A DNA stretch of 64,000 nucleotides from Trichobilharzia regenti (lineage: Eukaryota; Platyhelminthes; Trematoda; Strigeidida; Schistosomatidae): NCBI GenBank assembly GCA_944472135.2, contig OX235263.1, forward strand, positions 14,925,517 through 14,989,516, given 5' to 3'. The notes beneath the pieces were generated by a model. That model ran no database searches, was not told where the DNA came from, and saw only the letters and a list, made by a program, of their open reading frames with translations. The translations under genes were made by a program, and so were the position numbers. The first letter of the stretch is position 1; each line of letters begins with the position of its first letter. Of this stretch, positions 57,079 to 64,000 are shown one piece after another.

Positions 57079-60000
57079 CTAAGATAAGGAAGTAAGCAAA
57101 TAAAAAGCATTTTATATAATACTTTGATCGAAAATACCTATGTTGACAAATTTATCAAGAAACACATGACAAAGAAAGCGGAAAAGGACTACTTACTATC
57201 TGTAAACAAGAAGCCGCTTTATATACGACTACAATTCACGGGCGAAATACCAAGTGAAATAATTACGAAGAAATTAAGAAAATCAGTTGAAAGAAGTTTT
57301 AATGCCGGCGAACTACACGTATTATTTTCTACACGATCAATGGTGATTCCTCAACTGAAAGATGAAGTACCTAGACTAGACTAGTCACTTCAAATTGTAT
57401 CTACAAATCAAACTGCGCTTGTGGAGCGAATTATATTGGCCGTTGCTCTAGGAACTTGATTTTTCGTGCTCACTAGAGAACATATCCCACTATGGCTAAG
57501 TAAAGGTGTAGTTAAAACCATTAACAGTTCGATATTGGACCATCTGGTGGAAACCGGCCACAAAGCCAGCCAGCTTTGAAGAATCCTTCTCTGTTTTATA
57601 CCGGGTGCCTAATAAATTGCCGAAATCATCGAAGCACCACATGGTCCAAACAGCAGAGGCTATTTCAATTCGCCTCAAACAACCAGTGCTCTGTGTTCAA
57701 AAGAAACAAGTCCGGCCCCTACTCCTGCCCTGGCCAGCCTTCAGTAGAGACTATAAATTCACGAATTTGTAATATTATCTTTCCCAATTTTTCTGACATT
57801 CAGCTTATTGTTATGTTGATGCTACTGAGCTGTAATCTATCAATATTATTGATTCGACGTTATTTAACCGACATTGGTGTTATTAATAACACTAATTCGT
57901 TCGTTCACTATTATGGATGTATATATAACTGTAGAGCCTGATGATGAAGGGGTTATCGAAAAGAGTTTTCTATGATCAGTATCCATTCTTTTGAAAATAA
58001 AAAGCAATTTTTACAATGATAATTTTCAGGTTTAATTGATGTGATTGTAATATCAATGCCACAAAATATTGACAAATAGACTAATGAATTAGAAAGTAAA
58101 GTGATACAAAATCTAAGAATTGCAACAACACGATTTTGTTCATTCTTGGCGTTTCGAGTGGAAGATACAACTTCAGCCTTGAAGTCTCAGTATCGGTGCT
58201 GTTGTTTTTACCGGATAAATATGTTAGACTCACGCCTAAGCTTCCTTCGTAACCGAGTTTGATAACGGCAAGGTTTAAGAGGGTGTCGGCCGGGAATCGA
58301 ACCTGAGCCTTCCACATGGTTAGCGAGCATTCTGCCATTGAACCACCGATTCACCGCAAAAAATAAGATATACTCTATTTAAGGCTGTTACTGTAAAGTT
58401 TATCGACTTGTTTCACTGAGGATTTTGACACAGCTGAAGTTTACTGACCACAAGGCATATCATTCAATAAACTCATACAATTTAAGTTTAGAATATGAGC
58501 ACTCTGGTAGACTGTAGTTACATATTAGGTGAGTTTGCAGTGAGAGCTATCTGCTAGTCAAAATTGGTAGACAGCAATTTACGTCAATGTTTACGTCCTA
58601 AATCGGAGTCATGAGAAAAACAAACAATAACAAAGCTAAACCTTGAGGAACTCAACAATCAGTCACAGGAGACTTAGCGTGGGCGGATACGTTTCACAGA
58701 CATATCACCGGACTGTCTAAGAAACGGAACAGACAGAATAACCTTCAGCTAGAAAACAACCAATCAGAAGACGTTGCTTCTCTGCTAACAATAACGAATA
58801 ATAATGTACATAAAAATCTATAAATATCTGTTGATTTTTTCAATAAACGATCTGTTTCCTGGCCTTTGTCTTCTGTCGTTACAAGTTTACTTTATATAGC
58901 ACACAATGATATAGTATTGATAAATGGATAGTGTTTTGAGCACAATTTATTGCATATAATTATATGATATCACAGTGTGTTATGTAAAAATAACTCATCT
59001 AACATGAAACCCAGATATTCCTAACAAATGTTAGCAAACATTGGATTGGGTTGGAAAACGGTTAGTGGTGGTTAACCTGAAACCTATTAACAAGTCCATG
59101 AAATCCTTGACAATCGGTTTGAGCCAGCCGCCACGTATGCAGATGTAGAATGCCTGGTTGGGGTCGTCGAGATGCTGAGAACTAATGGTTGGAGATTGAC
59201 TATCAGTGATATGGCTCAAAATTGCTGTCAAAGACGTAAAGCCATTTACTCTCTATGATTCCACCTATATCCAATAAAACGTATTATTGTTCCAGGTTAC
59301 TATTCCTTCTCCTTTATACTTCTGTTTACTGAGATTCTTTTGAATCTCTGCTTTTCTCTCAGTTATCTGCCTTCGTCTGCTACAGGAAGTGTAGTAACTT
59401 GAACTACTACTCGTCTTTACAAAGTTCTATGTTGAAACTTACTCAGTCAGCCAGTCAACAAACAATTAAAAATAATGAAATCGAGCAAAGAATATCCTTT
59501 CCGATAACTTCCTCGTCTGGGTCGATAATTATGTACATGTTTATATACATAGAATATTCTAGATTAGTAGTCAATAACAGTATTAGTTGTTTTTTATATA
59601 ATATCGATTTGATAAGTAAGATCCATGGAATTACAGCTCACTAAAGATGCATACATTATAATAACTATAAAAATGCAATAGCAAAAAGAAAATTAAATAA
59701 AATTAAGGGAATTTAAGCAACAAATTGAGGATAGTTAAAATCCCGATGGTAAAAGTAAGAAAAGCGTTTGAACAGACTTCTTCTAGATGCATGAGTTAGG
59801 TTTCTTAATGTGAATTCCGACAGCCTCAGCAATATGTCACAGACGAGGTAAAATTAAGATCAGTTGTCATATGGTGGATGACTTTGAAGGCATCGTTAAC
59901 ATCAATCTTGTGTCATGCATTCACGAGATGAGATAGAATACAGCTACCAATAGATTTTGTTTGTCCCTTTCTTACCTAGCACTTTATACGATGGTGTTCA

Positions 60001-63000
60001 GAAGTCCATCGAGAAACACGTCTAATTGTACGGTCTATGTGACTGGCTCCCCACCGGAGCAGTAAAATTGGTATATACACATGGAAGAGACGAAATTAGA
60101 CAGTTTATCTTCAACTCCCAAACGCAAAATAGACATGGTTTTGAAGACACTATAATTCAACAGCACTTAATGCCATTTTTTACCGCATTCTTAAAATGTT
60201 GTGTTGATGTCTCACTGATGTTATCCCCGAGGAACTGACGTTGTGAGAACAAGACCTTTTTTGTAATAGTTGGTACTTTCGCCTACCTAGCCTTTTGATT
60301 CATATTCTTATCGGTGAATTTTTCTGAATAACTACTCTTACTCAGCAACTTTTTAATAATATTAAACTCTTCATTAAGACAATTATCAGAGCAGATTTCT
60401 GTTGGTCTGTGGACCTAGCACTTCAATAGATTGTGTTTGCACTTCAAAGGCATGAAGCTAAAATAGTGAGTTTACTGATCAATTGATTTACCGTCTTAAA
60501 AATATGGTGTGCATTTATTGTTCGTTAACATTGAAGTTATTTGAAGTTAGGTGGGATGAACAACACTGACACACTGAATAACTTTAAATATATAAATAAT
60601 GAGTTCACTGAATTCAGCTTCAGTCGTCATACTGTTAGTAATTACTGTGTTTTTAGAAGAATTCATTGAAGAGAAATATTTTCAAGACATAAAAAATGTT
60701 ACAAATGTACGGTATTTTTAAAACAACTACAACAGTAATACACTTTATATGCTTTTATATTGAAGATCTTAGCAGCACGATCAATCAACACTTTAGCCTT
60801 AAGGTGTGTTTAAAAATATAAGACACTATACATACTCACCTTTGAAAAGTGTCCTGAAAACCTCCAAAGTCCACCAAAACCGATACCTGGGGAATACAAG
60901 AGAAATAAAAATGAATTACATAAACAAACAGAATCCATATGGAACTGAATAAGTCAGGTACTGAAGTGAACTAATGATAAAATAAAACATAACATGAGTG
61001 ATGAATAAAGGTGAAATCAAATCTGGATCATCATGATAAGATCTGGACTCTTGATCTCTGAATTACTAGTCTGCCGGTCTACCAGGTGATATACAAAACT
61101 TAGCTATGCTAACAAGTTCATTACATACATATATATCTATTAAATCACCCTGAGTACTACCCAACCGTCATGTGAATGAATGTTAAAGTTGCAGACTAAC
61201 TAAGTCATGGACCATTAGTTTGAATCCTGTCGTGAGCCAGATTTATATTCCATCTTCAATCATCAATAGAGTTCTACAACCTAAGGCAATATCAGATAGA
61301 CCACCCCATCAATAAACCTAACCTAATAGTACTGAGAATAAATAAAATTAAACTGATGTCAGCTCATAATTAAATCCTCCATGCAATCAAACAAAATCCC
61401 TACAAAACCAATACTTGAAAATTATTCTGATGCTCACTAGTGACTGGCCCTATTCAGGCAGTTAACCTGGGGTTCTAGTGGGAAGCCGTGACCAGTAGGG
61501 TACAGCAGGTTGAAGATGAGGCAGTAACTCATCAAAGAAGACATTGCGAGGTGGTCGCGCTATATCGTGAATTGGGAGAAGTTAGAATTCATGAGCTAGT
61601 CATTAGATCGAGTCCTAGTGGCTCGATGGTCTACGAGCTCGCCTTGTAACCAGAAGGTCCTGGGTTCGAACCCTGGTGGTGGGTGCGTACTGCTGAAGAG
61701 TCCCAAACTAGGATGAAACAGCTGTCCAGTACTCCCAGGTTTTTCAGTGGTTCTCTAACTGATGTCAGCTCATGATTAAATCCTCCATGCAATCAAACAA
61801 AATCTCTAAAAAACCAATACTTGAAAATTAAAATAGCTTCATAAAATTCGAAATGCATGAATTCTTGTAAGCTATTCATTCGTGTAATTATTAGATCATA
61901 ATTCCTCTGATTGGAAAGGACATGCTGTGCATAATATTAGCTTATATGAAGTACTAATTAAACTTTACAGTAATTATCAAGCATTGGTTTGTAGGGATTT
62001 CGTTTAAATGGTTGAAGGATTTCATCATGAGCTGACATCAGTTACAGAACTATTGGAATGCCCTCCAGGGAGTATTGGACAGCCATCTCGTCCTAGTCTG
62101 GGACTATTCATCAGTACGCACTCACCACCATGGTTCAAACCCATGACCTTGTGGTTACAAGGTGAGCTCGTATACCACTAAGCCACTGGGACCCGATACA
62201 ATGACCAGGCCATAAATTCTAACATCTACCAATTGACGACATAGGGAGACCGCTTAGCAATGTCTCTGATGAGTAACTGTCGTGAGAAATAATGGGTTTA
62301 TATGGTAAGTTCATCACAAGATAGATCACACAGTTCGTGATAAAGGATGACACACTATCTTATGCTGGTTCCTATCAGTTGGATTTGCCATTATCACTCA
62401 CGCCATCTAGAAACAGGTAAGGGAAAGAGGTGATTTCCTCCAAATTTCGCCCATGGTGATTATTGTTGTGCACTTTCTTACATAGATCGCAGATTTTTAG
62501 ATACACGTACTTGCAATAATCTATACGCTTCCAACAAAATAATAGTCAAACTGTTGTTTTAAACTGTGTAACTTAGCCGAATATATTCCCAAAGTTTGAA
62601 AACAAATATGTAACCAATAGTTATTATTTGGTTATGAGAGGCTGTGAAAAAAATTAAAATATATATTAATCACAAATGTACAATAGATATATAATCTTAC
62701 TTTGCAAATAGTGTAATTGTTGTACAGAGGTTTCTCCACTACTGATCATATTTTGTATGATACTTTGAACAGCGCTTAGAATTTTTTGATCATGACAATG
62801 TGTTAGAACATAGTTGATTTTTGAATCTAACAAACTGTGTCTATTGTGGTGTGAAGAAAAAAAAAGAAAAAAGAGAAGACAGGAAGTTATGCAATATTTT
62901 CATTGGAGATTAGTCAGTAACTAAGTATAATATGGTGCAAACTGAATTCTATCAACTGGTCAGTAATAAAGTGCTTGGTTCACAGGCCAACAGAAATCTG

Positions 63001-63690
63001 CTCTGATAATTGTCTCAATGAAGAGTTTAATATTATTAAAAAGTTGCTGACAGAGAGTGATTACGCAGAAAACTTCATCAATAAGAATATGAATCAAAAG
63101 TCAAGGTAGGCCTAAGGACAAACTATTCCGAAAAAGGTCTTGTTCTCACAACGTCAGTTCCTCGGGGATAACATCAGTGAGACATCAAGACAACACTTAA
63201 AGAATGCGACAAAAGGAACATTACGTGCGGCTGAATTACGCTGTCTTCAAAACTACCTCTATTTCAGAGAACAATTACCCACCGGGTGGTATTGACTAGC
63301 CGTCGAGCTATATATCGCAAATATGTAAACAATATAAGTTAGGTTAATTTATTTGAATTGTCTATTGGACCTTTTTAACCATCATCTAGTATTCTCGATT
63401 TCAAAATTTAAATTACTGATAAAACTGGGGAATATAATAGTTTCCCGAAACTACTTTGTTTTTCTATTTCTATGAAAGCATTTCTTTTTAATCATCTAAG
63501 TTCAAGTGGTAGTATGTAATTAGTCAGAGGTGTATTACTCATAAAATGTAGATATATATCACATAATTTGAACAAACGTTTTCACTTACATCACAGGAAA
63601 TACACGAGGAAAAACCATAGAAGCATCTGCTAAGAATTCATACAAAACTCTTGACTCATTTTCATCTGTTGTATAACGCACCAAAGTAGT
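56569..63690 (-). CDS. Unidentified protein, four internal exons (partial gene)
   Basis: Exons in transcript order: 63690-63590, 62840-62701, 60886-60840, 57078-56569. All have GT-AG borders and compatible phases (0; 2/1; 1/2; 0), giving 266 uninterrupted codons, which is strong support for a real gene. The translation begins TTLVRYTTDENESRVLYEFL, continues ADASMVFPRVFPVIHSLLDS, INYVLTHCHDQKILSAVQSI and GFGGLWRFSGHFSK, and then becomes Ser/Asn/Thr-rich with RRRRSGSNVSG near the end. The first 130 residues look alpha-helical and could belong to a HEAT/armadillo-type scaffold, but I recognise no family. There is no signal peptide or membrane segment in this part. The gene starts beyond 64000 and ends left of 56569. 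Introns (749, 1814 and 3761 bp) carry PLEs, SINEs and a solo LTR. Confidence 0.85.
57120..58010 (+). pseudogene. PLE, inter-domain to GIY-YIG, with tail
   Basis: 57124-57384 is open: KKPLYIRLQFTGEIPSEIIT, KLRKSVERSFNAGELHVLFS. It then stops and continues in other frames with CA-CGANYIGRC, TREHIPLWLSKGVVKTINSS, ILDHLVETGHKAS, LCSKETSP. The tail carries a hammerhead-like core at 57934-57961. Sits in an intron of the - strand gene, 40 bp from the 57078 acceptor. Confidence 0.85.
57934..57985 (+). ncRNA. Hammerhead-like motif in PLE tail
   Basis: GAGC (57934-57937), exact CUGAUGA (57938-57944), GAAA (57958-57961), then AGAGUUUUCU as stem III. The stem I partner reads GAUC instead of GCUC, so stem I is weakened. 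Confidence 0.5.
58120..58355 (-). repeat. tRNA-derived SINE (family B)
   Basis: Inverse view: tcgagtggaagatacaactt, cagccttgaagtctcagtat, gggaatcgaacctgagcctt, gaaccaccgattcacc. Diverged. Confidence 0.7.
58536..58883 (+). mobile_element. Solo LTR, 348 bp, with 4-bp target duplication AGTT
   Basis: TGCAGTGAGA...TCGTTACA, flanked by AGTT at 58532-58535 and 58884-58887. Contains tctataaatatctg (TATA-like) and caataaacgatctg (polyA signal). Same family as 1163-1492 and 22905-23240. In an intron of the - strand gene, antisense to it. Confidence 0.87.
59470..60420 (-). pseudogene. PLE remnant with tail
   Basis: Tail 59470-59700 (ttctagattagtagtcaata; gcaaagaatatcctttccga with a hammerhead-like core in inverse), then decayed GIY-YIG coding (59750-60130) and the gaggaactgacgttgtgaga / ttttttgtaatagttggtac block (60225-60420). 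The + frame 60026-60238 is a shadow. Orientation is the same as the host gene. Confidence 0.75.
60421..60839. other. Intron DNA, no feature recognised
   Basis: AT-rich between the PLE remnant and the 47-bp exon. Confidence 0.4.
60840..60886 (-). CDS. 47-bp exon of the unidentified gene
   Basis: Encodes (S)IGFGGLWRFSGHFSK. Acceptor ttccccag, donor gtgagt. The phase fits both neighbours exactly. Confidence 0.85.
61430..61830 (+). repeat. Hammerhead SINE-like repeat, best-preserved copy
   Basis: Order: tattcaggcagttaacctgg, gaccagtagggtacagcagg, ggctcgatggtctacgagct (box A region), ctgggttcgaaccctgg (box B), hammerhead 61687-61732, gtggttctctaactgatgtc, and tail catgcaatcaaacaaaatct. About 400 bp. 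A 5'-less tail fragment of the same family lies at 61345-61430. Confidence 0.85.
61687..61732 (+). ncRNA. Hammerhead ribozyme motif, complete
   Basis: Stem I GUACUG (61687-61692)/CAGUAC (61727-61732). Core CUGAAGA (61693-61699) and GAAA. Stem II GUCC-caaacua-GGAU (one G-U pair). Stem III CAG/CUG then GUC as cleavage triplet. All invariant residues are present: the best candidate for activity in this window. Confidence 0.8.
61975..62290 (-). repeat. Hammerhead SINE-like repeat
   Basis: Inverse of the family: catgagctgacatcagttac, gccatctcgtcctagtctgg, ggttcaaacccatgaccttg, aagccactgggacccgata. GAAA reads GAGA and the box is AUGAAUA; ribozyme dead. Confidence 0.8.
62701..62840 (-). CDS. 140-bp exon of the unidentified gene
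   Basis: Encodes HSLLDSKINYVLTHCHDQKI and LSAVQSIIQNMISSGETSVQ. Acceptor caccacaatag after a long pyrimidine tract; donor gtaaga. Confidence 0.88.
62985..63260 (+). pseudogene. PLE fragment (inter-domain region)
   Basis: aagtcaaggtaggcctaagg, aaggtcttgttctcacaacg and acatcagtgagacatcaaga match 33765-33930; the upstream part matches the inverse of 60340-60410. Coding potential only in scrambled frames. Confidence 0.7.
63261..63589. other. Intron DNA, no feature recognised
   Basis: AT-rich, ending at the donor of exon 63690-63590. Confidence 0.4.
63590..63690 (-). CDS. 101-bp exon of the unidentified gene
   Basis: Encodes TTLVRYTTDENESRVLYEFL + ADASMVFPRVFPV and two bases of an Ile codon. 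Acceptor aacattag, donor gtaagt. Confidence 0.88.
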
Positions 63691-63747
63691 CTAATGTTAA
63701 GAAAACAACAACAAATAATGGGACAATTAAGTAGTGTATGTAATAAT

Positions 63748-64000
63748 AGAGAAGATTTGTAGCTCAGGTGGATGATTTGCAATTAATAGTCTTCTCTGAG
63801 CTGGTTGGTTTAGTTGCGGATATTTCGTCGTCCACCCTTCTGGACAACATCCCATTTCAGCGCAATATTTAGCATAAAGTGAAATGATTTAAATTTCTTC
63901 ATGAGTGATATAATTGCGTCTCCCGGTAACCATCTTTAGATATGTATTGACCACTTGACTTAGATTTTAAACTTTCTGGTCACATGATTTATTTTTTATT
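63748..64000 (+). repeat. Interspersed repeat with tRNA-like head, cut by window end
   Basis: Collinear with 5503-5761 from gaagatttgtagctcaggtg to tcacatgattt. Confidence 0.7.

Noticed and set aside
59031..59231. 66-codon - strand ORF in a less AT-rich patch
   Set aside because: Possibly part of an unlisted repeat; no motif or splice signals fit the neighbouring gene.
56569..63690. Assigning the - strand gene to a named helical-repeat family
   Set aside because: Several candidate families were considered from memory, but none matched at the motif level, so no name is given.
1..64000. CRISPR arrays, bacterial operons, riboswitches, rRNA genes
   Set aside because: The sequence is eukaryotic with spliced genes; no regularly spaced direct repeats, ribosome-binding sites or rRNA-like sequence were seen.

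Overview
The window looks like nuclear DNA of a blood fluke (Schistosoma or a close relative). The grounds are an AT-rich, intron-heavy layout; an Sm-alpha-type SINE with a hammerhead ribozyme; CR1/SR1-like and RTE-like LINEs; many Penelope-like elements (PLEs) with GIY-YIG endonuclease ends; short LTRs; and a protein gene with a tiny first intron followed by very long introns. This is inference from sequence character and remembered families; no search was run.

Two host genes can be supported. The first, on the + strand from 13627 to 44409, is a complete six-exon mitochondrial carrier (SLC25 family, about 294 residues). Every exon junction keeps the reading frame, and all three carrier repeats are present. 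The second, on the - strand, enters from beyond the right edge. Four in-phase exons at 63690-63590, 62840-62701, 60886-60840 and 57078-56569 give 266 codons of a protein I cannot name, ending in a Ser/Asn/Thr-rich stretch. A possible last exon lies near 50.2 kb, in the repeat-poor 49.3-51.6 kb block.

Nearly everything else is mobile DNA. Left part (1-13.6 kb): a CR1-like 3' fragment, a solo LTR, PLE remnants, SINEs, and an almost complete CR1-like LINE with an uninterrupted 933-residue endonuclease/reverse transcriptase (9984-7183, -), next to a PLE with a 236-residue GIY-YIG reading frame. Carrier introns (13.7-44.2 kb): PLEs, RTE-like and CR1-like LINE fragments, several SINE families and solo LTRs. 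Right part (44.4-64 kb): Sm-alpha SINEs, more PLE and RTE remnants, and the second gene.

Three patterns stand out. (1) PLE copies repeatedly have the form [inverted 3' tail]-[GIY-YIG end of the ORF]-[3' tail], giving foldbacks of 0.3-2.5 kb. (2) Hammerhead-ribozyme motifs occur in the PLE tails, in Sm-alpha, and in an abundant second SINE-like family in which three copies keep every core residue. (3) Two other tRNA-derived SINE families share their 3' ends with the CR1-like and RTE-like LINEs, which suggests LINE-dependent mobilisation.
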